DNA from: Acidimicrobium ferrooxidans
GTDB lineage: Bacteria; Actinomycetota; Geothermincolia; Fen-727; Anoxymicrobiaceae
Direction of reading: 5' to 3'
NCBI GenBank assembly: GCA_020723485.1
Contig: DYIU01000001.1
Coordinates: 1,035,392-1,099,391, forward strand
DNA length: 64,000 nucleotides
The notes beneath the pieces are model-generated. The model ran no database searches. It was not told where the DNA came from and worked only from the letters and a program-made list of their open reading frames with translations. Position numbers and translations under genes: made by a program. This document shows positions 16,917 to 25,416 of this stretch, in pieces (within the stretch, counting starts at the first letter, position 1; every line of letters starts with the position of its first letter).

Positions 16917-18410
16917 TCAGCGCTCGTGCCGGTCGATGAGCTCCGCCGCGATAAGCCCCGACCCGATCACAACCGGCACTCCGCCTCCCGGGTGCGTGGA
17001 GTTCCCGGTCAGGTACAGGCCGTCGATGAACTTCGACTTCGCGGAAGGCCTGAAGACCGCCGAGGAGCCCAGGTCGAGCTCGAATGAATATATCGCTCCC
17101 TCCGGCAGGAGCAGCCGCTCCTCGAAATCATACGGTGTGAGGATGTCCGCCGTCACTATGTGGTCGGAGAGCCCGGGCACCAGCCTGTCCAGCCAGGCGA
17201 TGGTCTTGTCCATGACCGGCTGCCGCTCCCGGTTCCAGTCGCTGCCCTGCAGGCGGTAGGGTCCCTCCATGATGAAACCAAGCGAGTGCTTGCCCTCAGG
17301 CGCCAGCGACGGGTCGGAGCGGCTCGACCAGCAGATGAGCCCGTGCTTCTCGTCATGGAGGATTCCCCGGTCCCGCTCGAAGTTCTCGCGGTTCATGGTC
17401 TCGACCGAGGTCGCTAGCGCGGTGAAGTGCGTGTCCAGCGGCGGCTCATAATCAAGGCCGAGGTTGAGGACGCAGTCCGAGCCGGAGAGCTTGTACGAGT
17501 TCAGTCCGAACCGTGCGAGACGCGGGACGTGCTCCTCGCCGATCATGTCCAGGTAGAGCGTGCGGCAGTTGATGTTGGAGACAAGGACGTCGCAGGTCAC
17601 CTGTTCCCCGCTCGACAGCGTCACCCCCCCGACGCGTCGCCCGCGGACCGTCACCTTCTGCACCCTGGCGTCGAGCCGCAGTTCCATGCCGTAGCGCTTC
17701 CCGCACCTCTGGAGCCCCTGCGGGATGGCAATCATCCCGCCCTCCGGGTAGTAGGTGCCGAGGTGCTCGGCGTAGGCCAGCATGCCGAATATGGCGGGGG
17801 TGAGCACCGGGGGGAGGTTGAAGTAGTTGGACTGGTAGGCGATGGTCTGCTGTATCCGGGGGTGCGAGAAGTACTTCTTGACGACGTCCTCATAGTTCCC
17901 GGCGAAGAGCGGCAGGTACTTGAGGATGCGCGGCCTGGCGGAGAACATCTTGAGGAAGTCCCCGAGCGTGTTGGCCGGGCTGGTGAAGAACGTGTCTATC
18001 ACCATGTCGTAGAACTCAGAGAAGTACTTCGTGAACGCCTTCCAGCTCGCGGCGTCTTCCGGGGAGATCCTTTCGATGACCTCGGCGGTCGCCTCGATGG
18101 ACTGCGGGTAGGTGATACGCGAGCCATCCTCCAGGATGTACGTGAAGATGGGGTCGCTGGCGACAAGGGGCACCTCTTCCTGGAACGTGGTGCCGAGCAT
18201 CCTGAAGACGGCCTCGATAGGCTGTATGACCTCGACGATGGCGGCGCCCACGTCAAAGGTGAAGCCGTCCTTCTCGTAGGACGAGCAGGAGCCCCCGATC
18301 CGGCCGCTCTGCTCGAGCACCAGCACGCTGCGCCCCTGCGCCGCAAGGAGGGCCCCCGCGGTAAGCCCTCCGCACCCGGCGCCGATGACGATAACGTCGT
18401 AGTCCGACAT
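16917..18410 (-). CDS. CrtI/CRTISO-family FAD-dependent desaturase or isomerase, second copy
   Basis: The 497-residue protein is a full-length paralogue of the one at 2588: YDVIVIGAGCGGLTAGALL at the start, LEQSGRIGGSCSSYEKDG and FDVGAAIVEV next, and GLYLTGNSTHPGGGVPVVI at the end. ATG at 18410 is nine bases from GAAGGAG; the in-frame ATG six bases upstream is too close to that site. The two paralogues differ throughout, so they are old copies likely acting on different substrates or steps. The neighbour downstream is the MITE-like element; upstream is PolX. Confidence 0.82.
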   Translation of the reverse strand: MSDYDVIVIGAGCGGLTAGALLAAQGRSVLVLEQSGRIGGSCSSYEKDGFTFDVGAAIVEVIQPIEAVFRMLGTTFQEEVPLVASDPIFTYILEDGSRITYPQSIEATAEVIERISPEDAASWKAFTKYFSEFYDMVIDTFFTSPANTLGDFLKMFSARPRILKYLPLFAGNYEDVVKKYFSHPRIQQTIAYQSNYFNLPPVLTPAIFGMLAYAEHLGTYYPEGGMIAIPQGLQRCGKRYGMELRLDARVQKVTVRGRRVGGVTLSSGEQVTCDVLVSNINCRTLYLDMIGEEHVPRLARFGLNSYKLSGSDCVLNLGLDYEPPLDTHFTALATSVETMNRENFERDRGILHDEKHGLICWSSRSDPSLAPEGKHSLGFIMEGPYRLQGSDWNRERQPVMDKTIAWLDRLVPGLSDHIVTADILTPYDFEERLLLPEGAIYSFELDLGSSAVFRPSAKSKFIDGLYLTGNSTHPGGGVPVVIGSGLIAAELIDRHER

Positions 18411-18481
18411 GACCATCAACTCCTTCGTGAATCCTCTGGATGCCAGTGTACTGCGGAGCGGGAACCTTCTACGAGTCGAAT

Positions 18482-20215
18482 TTACGAACGGTCCCTGGCC
18501 CTCAGGACCTTCCGCAGGGAGCGGTAGGTGAGGGTGTTGAGCATGTCGCCCTTCTCGAGCCACCCGCGCCTGGCCTGGTTGAGGCCGTAGCGCATGTAGT
18601 CGAGCTCGGAGACGCTGTGCGCGTCCGTGGCGACGTAGACCTTCACGCCGTGGTCCCTGGCCGACCTGCAGGCGAGGTCGTCGATGTCGAGGCGCCGCGG
18701 GGCGGCGTTGAGCTCGAGCGCCACGTCGAACCGCGCGGCCGCCGCAATTACGTCGTCCATGTTCACCTGGTAGGGCGGGCGCTTGTTTATCTTCCGCCCG
18801 GTCGGGTGGGCCAGGGCGTCCACGAACGGGTTGCCGAGGGCCTTCACGATGCGCCTGGTCATCTGCGCGCGGGTCTGGTTGGTGTTGTAGTGCACGGACG
18901 CTATGACGAAGTCCGCCCGGGCCAGGACCTCGTCGGATATGTCGAGGGCGCCGTTCTCCAGGATGTCCACCTCCACCCCCTTCAAGAGGTGGAACTCATC
19001 GAGCCCCTCGTTCAGCCGGTCTATCGCTCTCCAGCTGTCTAAGAGTCCCCGGTCGTCCAGGCCTTTGACCATCGCCACCCGCTTTGTGTGGTTGGTCACC
19101 GCCGCGTACAGGTACCCCCTGCGGCGCGCATCGGCCGCCATGGCCTCGAGGCTGTCGCGGCCGTCGGTGAGGTCGGTGTGCATGTGAAGGTCGCCCCGTA
19201 TGTCTTTCGCGGACACGAGCCTTGGCAGGCCGCCCTCGAAGGCGGCCCTTATCTCGCCCCGGTTCTCGCGCAGCTCGGGCGGTATCCACGGAAGTCCGAG
19301 GGCCTCGTACACTTCCTCCTCGGTCCGCCCGGCCAGCTTCTTCTCGTCGCGGAACACCCCGTATTCGTTGAGCTTCAGCCCCTTGCGCAGCGCCATGCTC
19401 CGCAGGGCGACGCTGTGAGCCTGGGAGCCGGTGAAGTACTGCAGCGCGGCGCCGAAAGAATCAGCTGCGACGGCGCGGAGGTCCACCTGCAGGTCGTCCC
19501 CGATGACGACGGCGCTCCGCGTCGGCCCCTTTGCGATTACCCGCGTTACTCCCGGGAAGGACACGAATCTCTCGGAGGCCGCCCCGGCGTCGTCGCACAC
19601 TACGAGCACGTCGAGGTCGCCGACGGTCTCCTTGAGGCGGCGGTAGCTTCCCGCGGCCTCCATCGCGGATATCCCGGGCACCGCATCCATGTGCTCCATT
19701 ATGGCGCGGACGCGCTCCTCGGCATCGGCCCACATCATCCGGTTGCCGAGCCCCTTGACCGCGTAGATGCCCTCCAGGATGTTGGCCTCGGTCCTAGGGC
19801 CGAAGCCCTTGACCTCCTTGACCCTGCCGGCCCTGGCGGCTTCCCCGAGGCTCTCGAGGTCCTTCACGCCGAGCTCGAGGAAAAGCGCGTGCGCCTTGCG
19901 CGGGCCCAGGCCAGCCACCTTCATCACGTCCATCAGCCCGGTGGGGTACTCGCGCTCGAGGTCCCGGCGCAGCGCCAGGTCGCCGGTGTTCACTATCTCG
20001 CGTATCTTGCCCGCGAGGTCCTTCCCGATGCCGGGGAGGTCCTCGAGCTTCTGTTCGGGGTCGGCCTCGATGCCGGCAGCCGAGCGGGAGAGGTCGCGGA
20101 TGACCCGCGAAGCGTTTCGGTACGCACGCACCCTGAAGAAGCTCTCGCCGCTTATCTCCAGGAGGTCCGCCACCTCGTCGAAGATGGCGGCGATGTCGGA
20201 ATTCTCGACAACCAT
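18482..20215 (-). CDS. polX: DNA polymerase X family protein with PHP domain
   Basis: The 577-residue protein has helix-hairpin-helix motifs (LEDLPGIGKDLAGKI, about 55-70, and KVAGLGPRKAHAL, about 95-107), the Pol beta palm with AAGSYRRLKETVGDLDVLV holding two catalytic aspartates, and VDLRAVA with the third. The C-terminal 240 residues are a PHP nuclease domain (GDLHMHTDLTDG). Bacterial PolX fills short gaps and has 3'-5' exonuclease activity in repair. It lies close to the NHEJ operon, though on the opposite strand. Confidence 0.95.
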   Translation of the reverse strand: MVVENSDIAAIFDEVADLLEISGESFFRVRAYRNASRVIRDLSRSAAGIEADPEQKLEDLPGIGKDLAGKIREIVNTGDLALRRDLEREYPTGLMDVMKVAGLGPRKAHALFLELGVKDLESLGEAARAGRVKEVKGFGPRTEANILEGIYAVKGLGNRMMWADAEERVRAIMEHMDAVPGISAMEAAGSYRRLKETVGDLDVLVVCDDAGAASERFVSFPGVTRVIAKGPTRSAVVIGDDLQVDLRAVAADSFGAALQYFTGSQAHSVALRSMALRKGLKLNEYGVFRDEKKLAGRTEEEVYEALGLPWIPPELRENRGEIRAAFEGGLPRLVSAKDIRGDLHMHTDLTDGRDSLEAMAADARRRGYLYAAVTNHTKRVAMVKGLDDRGLLDSWRAIDRLNEGLDEFHLLKGVEVDILENGALDISDEVLARADFVIASVHYNTNQTRAQMTRRIVKALGNPFVDALAHPTGRKINKRPPYQVNMDDVIAAAARFDVALELNAAPRRLDIDDLACRSARDHGVKVYVATDAHSVSELDYMRYGLNQARRGWLEKGDMLNTLTYRSLRKVLRARDRS

Positions 20216-20248
20216 GGGACACCTCGGGTCGGGGTCGGGCCTACCTGC

Positions 20249-21166
20249 TTAATTCCCCTTGGCGTCCCCGGTACCTTCGAGGAGGTAGGGCGTTCCCTCG
20301 AACACGCCGGTCAGGGACGTGACCTCGTAGCCGCGCTTCTGTATCTCGGGGATGGCCCGGGCCAGCACCTCGTAGGTGTTGTGACCGCCCCAGTGGGCGA
20401 GGATTATCGCCCCGTTCTGGAGGCCGGAGAGGATGGCGTTCACCTGGCTGTCGACCGTGACCCCGGCAGCGGTGTCATTATCGGAGACGGTCCAGTTGAC
20501 GACCCAGTAGCCCTCGCGCGCAGCGATGTCGAGGGCGGGCTGGTCGTAAGCCCCGCCGCTGAACCGGACGTAAGGGTATACCTGGTGTGTAATGTCCGTA
20601 ATAGCTTCCTGCGGCTTCCATAACTCCATCATGTAGGTCGCCTCGTCCTTGCCGCGCATCACGTAGTGGTCCCAGGTGTGGCTGCAGACCTCGCCGCCGC
20701 CTTCCTTTATCGCCTTTACGAACTCGGGGTTCGACTCGACGACGCCGCGGCCGCCTATGAGAAACGTGGTGTACTTTACCTTCCATTCCTTCAGGAGGTC
20801 CAGGATGCGCATGTCCGCGTTCCAGCCGTCGTCGAGCGTCAGCGCCACGCGCTTGAGGTCCGGGTTGCCCCGCGTGATGACCGGGGCGGGGTCGTGCGCT
20901 GGCAGCACGCCCGCGACGTCTTCCCTGTATGTCACGACCGCGCCGTCGACGACGCGGCCCTCGTCGGGGATCTTGTACCTGGCGACCAGCTTTGTCCCTA
21001 TGTCCTCGAACATGTTGTAGCCCGAGGCCGGGTCGGAGTCCTCACCGCCGCTTCCGCACCCGTACACGAACGCCAGGATTATCAGCAGGAGGACTAGAAT
21101 GACCCCTGCCGCGAATATCGCCCTGTTCCTCGCCACCCGACGGCGGCGCTCCTCGCTGCGTGCCAT
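20249..21166 (-). CDS. Membrane-anchored polysaccharide deacetylase (NodB domain)
   Basis: From ATG at 21166 the protein has 305 residues: a basic head (ARSEERRRRVARNRAIF), one hydrophobic anchor ending in VYGCGSGG, then a NodB domain. The metal site is complete: TLDDGWN, CSHTWDH and RFSGGAYD, with ILAHWGG near the end. It should deacetylate a cell-wall or capsular glycan outside the membrane. The Cys after the hydrophobic stretch could also be a lipid-attachment site, though the spacing from the N-terminus is long. A start at 21202 is possible; neither has a strong ribosome site. Confidence 0.85.
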   Translation of the reverse strand: MARSEERRRRVARNRAIFAAGVILVLLLIILAFVYGCGSGGEDSDPASGYNMFEDIGTKLVARYKIPDEGRVVDGAVVTYREDVAGVLPAHDPAPVITRGNPDLKRVALTLDDGWNADMRILDLLKEWKVKYTTFLIGGRGVVESNPEFVKAIKEGGGEVCSHTWDHYVMRGKDEATYMMELWKPQEAITDITHQVYPYVRFSGGAYDQPALDIAAREGYWVVNWTVSDNDTAAGVTVDSQVNAILSGLQNGAIILAHWGGHNTYEVLARAIPEIQKRGYEVTSLTGVFEGTPYLLEGTGDAKGN

Positions 21167-21184
21167 GTGTATCATCATACACAT
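21165..21184. promoter_or_regulatory. Perfect inverted repeat over a start codon
   Basis: ATGTGTAT and ATACACAT form an 8-base inverted repeat with a CATC spacer, overlapping the ATG of the deacetylase gene at 21166. In RNA it would sequester the start codon; as DNA it could be an operator. Confidence 0.45.
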
Positions 21185-21316
21185 AACGGGGGACATCGGC
21201 ATGACGGATGTCGTGAGCCCCGCGGGGCGCCTTACACACCCGTTTTGCTATGCTAGAGCGACGAGGAATTGTGCCCGACATCCGACGGGCCCCAGGGAAT
21301 CCGAAGGGACGTGAAG

Positions 21317-21748
21317 ATGGCTCTGACAGACGACATAAAGGGAATGGCGGCTTCCGTGGGAGCCGAGCTCAAGGAGAAGAAGGGCATCTGCACGTTCAGG
21401 CTGACCGTCGCCGAACGAAAGGCGTTCATGTCGAAGAAAAAGCTCGAGTACGTCGCCAGGTTCAGGGTCGACGACCAGGCCCGCGAGCTCAGGTTCACCG
21501 AGATGCTCAAGGAGACCGGCTCCGGGGTTTCTGGGGGTGACGAAGCGTCCCCGGGCTTCGGCTTCAAGACGGAGACCTACAGGACCGGGGCCGGGCCTCG
21601 CGAGGGCACCATCACCGAGCAGTCCGACTACTTCGGCAAGCAGTACACCTACAGCTACGACTGGAGCGCGATACGTTCCTGGATGGAGCAGGCCGCAGCG
21701 GCGGCGGGCTACACGTTCAGCTACTCCATAACGGGCAGAGACATCTAG
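21317..21748 (+). CDS. Hypothetical protein
   Basis: ATG at 21317 follows AAGGGACGTGAAG and gives 143 residues. The sequence has a lysine-rich N-terminal half (CTFRLTVAERKAFMSKKKLE) and an aromatic C-terminal half (YFGKQYTYSYDWSAIRSWME). No family is recognised. The next gene's ribosome site starts at its stop codon, so they are probably one transcript. Confidence 0.75.
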   Translation: MALTDDIKGMAASVGAELKEKKGICTFRLTVAERKAFMSKKKLEYVARFRVDDQARELRFTEMLKETGSGVSGGDEASPGFGFKTETYRTGAGPREGTITEQSDYFGKQYTYSYDWSAIRSWMEQAAAAAGYTFSYSITGRDI

Positions 21749-21763
21749 AAGGAGGGCGCCGAC

Positions 21764-22552
21764 ATCGATACTTTCGACAGGGTCTCGGGGGAATACGGCG
21801 AGAAATCACTGGTCCAGCACAACGCCGCGCGCAAGCTGTTCGACCTCCTCGATGTAGGCGGTAACGAATCCATACTCGATGTGGCATGCGGGCCGGGCCA
21901 TATCACGCGGTGGCTCGCGGAGGCGACGGGTGGAAGGGTGGTCGGCACCGACATATCGCAGGGGATGGTGGAGGAGGCCAGGGCGCTCTATCCCGGCATC
22001 GAGTTCAGGCGCCTGGCCGCCGAGGAGCTCGACTACGACGCCGAGTTCGACGTCGTCTTCTGCAACTCGGCCCTCCAGTGGTTCTCCGACGCCGTAAGGG
22101 CGGTGCGCGCGATGAGGAGCGCGTTGACGAGCGGCGGCAGGCTGGGGGTGGCATGCCCGGCGACCTACGAGTTCGCGCCGTTCTTCGGAACGGTGATCAT
22201 GGCCGCGATACGCCGCCCCGAACTGGCTCGCGTGTTCGCCCACTGGCGCAGCCCCTGGTTCCAGCTTGCCTCCGTCGAAGAGTACCGGACGTTCTTCGAG
22301 GAGTGCGGATTCAAGACCGGCCTCGTACGCCTGGACCACGAGGTCGACAGCCTGACCGTGGATGCGGCGTTCGACCTCTACCGCACCGGCGCCGCGCAGG
22401 GCTTCGCAAACAAGGCGTTCTACGAGGTCGAGGTGGACGAAGAGTACGTCGCTGCTTTCAACAGCGCCGTACGCGAAGAGATGGAGAACGCCGCGGCCGG
22501 AGGCGTGGTCGAGGTTGACTTCAACCGCCTCTACTACGTCGGCCGCGCATAG
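21764..22552 (+). CDS. Class I SAM-dependent methyltransferase (BioC-like), apparent ATC start
   Basis: The frame is open from 21749 and contains no ATG, GTG or TTG until a GTG at 21881, which falls inside SAM motif I (ILDVACGPG, residues 37-45 of the full protein). The bases before that encode TFDRVSGEYGEKSLVQHNAA, matching the N-terminus of BioC-like methyltransferases. AAGGAGGG lies seven bases before ATC at 21764, so initiation at ATC is the best reading and gives 262 residues. Motif II/III follow as EFDVVFCNSALQWF. The methyl acceptor is unknown; no biotin genes are nearby. A sequencing error of ATG is the main alternative. Confidence 0.8.
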   Translation: MDTFDRVSGEYGEKSLVQHNAARKLFDLLDVGGNESILDVACGPGHITRWLAEATGGRVVGTDISQGMVEEARALYPGIEFRRLAAEELDYDAEFDVVFCNSALQWFSDAVRAVRAMRSALTSGGRLGVACPATYEFAPFFGTVIMAAIRRPELARVFAHWRSPWFQLASVEEYRTFFEECGFKTGLVRLDHEVDSLTVDAAFDLYRTGAAQGFANKAFYEVEVDEEYVAAFNSAVREEMENAAAGGVVEVDFNRLYYVGRA

Positions 22553-22618
22553 AACGATGCAGGCTTTGCCGGTCAGCGGTAGAAGCTAGCGACAGTATTC
22601 ACAACCGGAGGGATTCAA

Positions 22619-23257
22619 TTGGACTGGGAAGCGGGCTTGAGCGCCGCGGTGGCGCAGGGAGACGAGATAAAGGCCGAGGAGCTGGCCCGGGAGGCGCTCG
22701 ACGCCGGGGCTCCTCCGAGGGAAGTGCTCGAGAAGGGCGCGGTGGCCGGCATCGACGAGGCCGGGCGCCTCTGGCAGGAGGGAGAATACTTCCTGCCGGA
22801 CGTCATACTTGCCACGGAGGCCTTCAACGTGGTCATGGGCATCGTCGAGCCTCTCCTCGCGGGGGAGGACGGCGCGAGGAAAGGCAGGGTGGTCCTGGGC
22901 TCGGTGGAGGGCGACGCGCACGACCTGGGCAAGAACATCGTGGCCGCGATGCTTCGCGCCTCGCTGTATGAGGTGCTGGACCTCGGCGTCGACGTGCCGG
23001 CCGCCAGCTTCGTGGAGGCGGCGCGGGAGCAGGAGCCCGGCATCATCGGCCTCGGGGCGTACATGACCACCACCATGCGAAACATGGAAGGAGTCATCAC
23101 CGCGCTCGAGGAGGCCGGCCTTCGGAGCGGGGTCAAGATCATCATCGGCGGAGCTCCCGTGACCGCGGAGTACGCCGACAGGATAGGGGCTGACGGGTAC
23201 GGGGCGGACGCCGTCGAAGCCGTGAGGCTCGCCGGCCGCCTGCTGGGGGTGAGCTAG
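22619..23257 (+). CDS. Corrinoid methyltransferase carrier protein (B12-binding)
   Basis: The 212-residue protein has the N-terminal helical cap domain of MtaC/MttC-type carriers and a C-terminal Rossmann cobalamin domain. The lower cobalt ligand is His 101 in GDAHDLGKN, with the conserved IIIGGAPV near residue 178. It would carry a methyl group between a substrate methyltransferase and an acceptor. TTG at 22619 is preceded by GGAGGG. The UroD-type methyltransferase gene begins on the base after its stop codon, so the two are partners. Confidence 0.92.
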   Translation: MDWEAGLSAAVAQGDEIKAEELAREALDAGAPPREVLEKGAVAGIDEAGRLWQEGEYFLPDVILATEAFNVVMGIVEPLLAGEDGARKGRVVLGSVEGDAHDLGKNIVAAMLRASLYEVLDLGVDVPAASFVEAAREQEPGIIGLGAYMTTTMRNMEGVITALEEAGLRSGVKIIIGGAPVTAEYADRIGADGYGADAVEAVRLAGRLLGVS

Positions 23258-24496
23258 GTGGGTGTCACCGCGAAGCTGCTGAAGGGCACGCTGTACGCCA
23301 GGGGCCTGAGGCTCGGCGAGCTCGACGGATACGAGCGCCTCATCGCCGGCATCTACGGCCGGCCGGACCGGGTCCCCATCGTGCTTCAACCTTACACCTA
23401 CGCCATGGCCATGCACGGGCTCTCCGCCAGGCGTTTCTTCACCGAGCCGGGGCCGTTCATAAACGCCTCGCGGAACATGGCGGTCTACTTCGGTGCCGAC
23501 TCCTGGTCCCCCGTCTTCGACTTCTACAACATAGAGCTCGACGCACTGGGCCAGAAGCTCATCTGGCGCGAGAACAGCGAACCGGACGTCGACACCCGCG
23601 AGCCCCTCATCGCCGCCGAGGAGGACCTGAGGAGGTTGAAGCCCCCGGTGCCCGGGAAGAGCGGCCGCATGCCGTACGTCATCGAGGCTTACAAGCGCTA
23701 CATGGACGTCATGGGGATACCACCAATGGCTTACGCCTGCTCGCCGTTCACGATGGCCGTGCTCATACGGGGCTACGTGAACTTCCTGCGGGACATGCGG
23801 AGGAACCCTGCTTTCGCCCACAGGTTGCTCGAGTTCCTCAGCATGGAGGTGGTCGTCCCCTGGATAGACAGGATGGTGGAGGCCACCAACACGGCCATTG
23901 TGGTGATGTCCGACGCGTGGGCGTCGGCCCCGAACATGACGGTCCAGATGGTCAGGGAGTTCTGCCTGCCCTACGTCGAGAAGGTGATACGCGCAACGAA
24001 CTCCGCGATGCGGACCGTCATGGACTCCGGCAGCTGGGGAGAAAAGGACGTAGCCGACCCGAGAGAGATACTCGACATCAAGATGGACATGCTCACCCCC
24101 GGGAACAGCCTCAAGGCCCTGCGGCCCTTCTTCCTGCTTGTCTGGAACGAGGACTACGAGGCCGTGGGCATCCCCAGGATCCGTGCCTACGCCGAGGAGA
24201 AAGACGTCTGCCTCATGCTCAACATCAGGCCTGACCTCATCGAGGAAGGCCCGGTCGAGAGGATAGTGGAGAACGTGGTGAAGGTCATACGCGAGGGTGC
24301 GGGAAAGGGGAGGTTCGCGCTCCTCTTGAACCTGGTCCCGGTTGGGACGCCGGTCGAGCACGCGCACGTCGCGGTCGCGGCGCTCAAGCAGTTCGGGCGG
24401 TACCCGGTGGGCGGCCTCGAGCCGCGGGCGTTCAGGATGCCGTCGTTCCGCCCGTTCGACGAGTGGCTGCGCGCCGAAGGCCTCCCCGTCGACTGA
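23258..24496 (+). CDS. UroD/MtaA-family methyltransferase
   Basis: The 412-residue protein resembles the uroporphyrinogen-decarboxylase superfamily in its GRPDRVPIVLQPYTYAMAMHG opening (given here in part: RPDRVPIVLQPY) and in barrel strands such as TVMDSGSWGEKDV. Members with a corrinoid partner transfer methyl groups from or to cobalamin. The HXC zinc motif of MtaA and the usual SSGC near the end are not evident, so this is a divergent branch. GTG at 23258 immediately follows the carrier's TAG. Substrate unknown. Confidence 0.8.
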   Translation: MGVTAKLLKGTLYARGLRLGELDGYERLIAGIYGRPDRVPIVLQPYTYAMAMHGLSARRFFTEPGPFINASRNMAVYFGADSWSPVFDFYNIELDALGQKLIWRENSEPDVDTREPLIAAEEDLRRLKPPVPGKSGRMPYVIEAYKRYMDVMGIPPMAYACSPFTMAVLIRGYVNFLRDMRRNPAFAHRLLEFLSMEVVVPWIDRMVEATNTAIVVMSDAWASAPNMTVQMVREFCLPYVEKVIRATNSAMRTVMDSGSWGEKDVADPREILDIKMDMLTPGNSLKALRPFFLLVWNEDYEAVGIPRIRAYAEEKDVCLMLNIRPDLIEEGPVERIVENVVKVIREGAGKGRFALLLNLVPVGTPVEHAHVAVAALKQFGRYPVGGLEPRAFRMPSFRPFDEWLRAEGLPVD

Positions 24497-24552
24497 CCGA
24501 CGACCGTAGCGCCTGCCTCCGGCCGGCTCCGGATTGTGAGATCAAGGTGGAC

Positions 24553-25368
24553 ATGCGAAGCACCCTGACATTGAACAACGGCGAAGAGATGCCGTGGCTG
24601 GGACTGGGGACCTACCGGCTCGATTCCGGGAGGCAGGCCCGGCGCGCCGTGGGCTGGGCGCTCGAGACCGGCTACAGGCTCTTCGACACCGCGACGCTCT
24701 ACGCCAACGAGCGGTTCATCGGTGAAGCCCTGGCAGGGAGCGGGGTGCCCCGCGAGGAGCTCTTCATCACCACCAAGCTCTGGAACAGCGACCACGGCTT
24801 CGACTCGACCCTCGCAGCCTGCCGCAGGAGCATGGAGGAACTGGGGGTCGACTACCTGGACCTGTACCTCATACACTGGCCGGTCCCGGGCCTGCGCGCC
24901 GAGTCATGGCGGGCCATGGAGGTCCTTCTCTGTGAAGGACTGTGTCGCTCCGTGGGAGTCAGCAACTACATGGTGGAGCACCTGGAGGAGCTGCTGGCCG
25001 CCTCCAGCGTGGTCCCGGCGGTCAACCAGGTGGAGTTCCACCCGTTCCTCTACCAGCGTGAGCTGCTCGAGTTCTGCGACTCGCGGGGAATCCACCTGCA
25101 GGCGTACAGTCCTCTCGCCCGCACCCGGGGCTTCGGCGATCCCGTCGTCGGCCGGGTAGCGGAGCGTCACGGCAGGACACCCGCCCAGGTGTACCTGCGG
25201 TGGGCGCTGCAGCACGGGGTGAGCGTCATCCCGAAGTCCTCACACCCGGAGAGGATAGCGGAGAACGCCGCCATCTTCGACTACGAGCTGGGCTCGGAGG
25301 ACATGCACGAACTCGACTCCCTGGGCTCGGGCACCCATGTCTCGTGGGACCCCACGGGGGAGCCCTGA
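24553..25368 (+). CDS. Aldo/keto reductase
   Basis: The 271-residue protein carries the aldo/keto reductase tetrad: Asp and Tyr in LFDTATLYANE, Lys in ITTKLWNSDHG and His in LIHWPVPG. The nucleotide-binding end VIPKSSHPERIAENA is typical of family members reducing aldehydes or ketones with NADPH. ATG at 24553 fits the usual family start; the frame extends 90 bases upstream into the end of the methyltransferase gene. Its place after a corrinoid methyltransferase pair may indicate work on the demethylated product, but this is inference. Confidence 0.9.
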   Translation: MRSTLTLNNGEEMPWLGLGTYRLDSGRQARRAVGWALETGYRLFDTATLYANERFIGEALAGSGVPREELFITTKLWNSDHGFDSTLAACRRSMEELGVDYLDLYLIHWPVPGLRAESWRAMEVLLCEGLCRSVGVSNYMVEHLEELLAASSVVPAVNQVEFHPFLYQRELLEFCDSRGIHLQAYSPLARTRGFGDPVVGRVAERHGRTPAQVYLRWALQHGVSVIPKSSHPERIAENAAIFDYELGSEDMHELDSLGSGTHVSWDPTGEP

Positions 25369-25401
25369 GTCTCCTCATACCACAAACAGGGTCATTACTT
25401 G

Positions 25402-25407
25402 TAGAAT
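25402..25407 (+). promoter_or_regulatory. -10 promoter candidate giving a leaderless mRNA
   Basis: TAGAAT (in CTTGTAGAATAGC) ends ten bases before the ATG at 25417. Transcription would start at or within a few bases of the start codon, and no ribosome site is seen, so the DUF1638 mRNA may be leaderless. A nearly identical TGTAGAATAGC lies before the NHEJ operon. Confidence 0.4.
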
Positions 25408-25416
25408 AGCCGCGAC

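Noticed and set aside
17427..18527. 366-residue plus-strand frame
   Set aside because: It is the antisense of the second CrtI-like gene and has no family features.
21881..22552. Methyltransferase starting at GTG 21881
   Set aside because: That start falls within SAM motif I and would remove the conserved N-terminal helix; there is no ribosome site before it.
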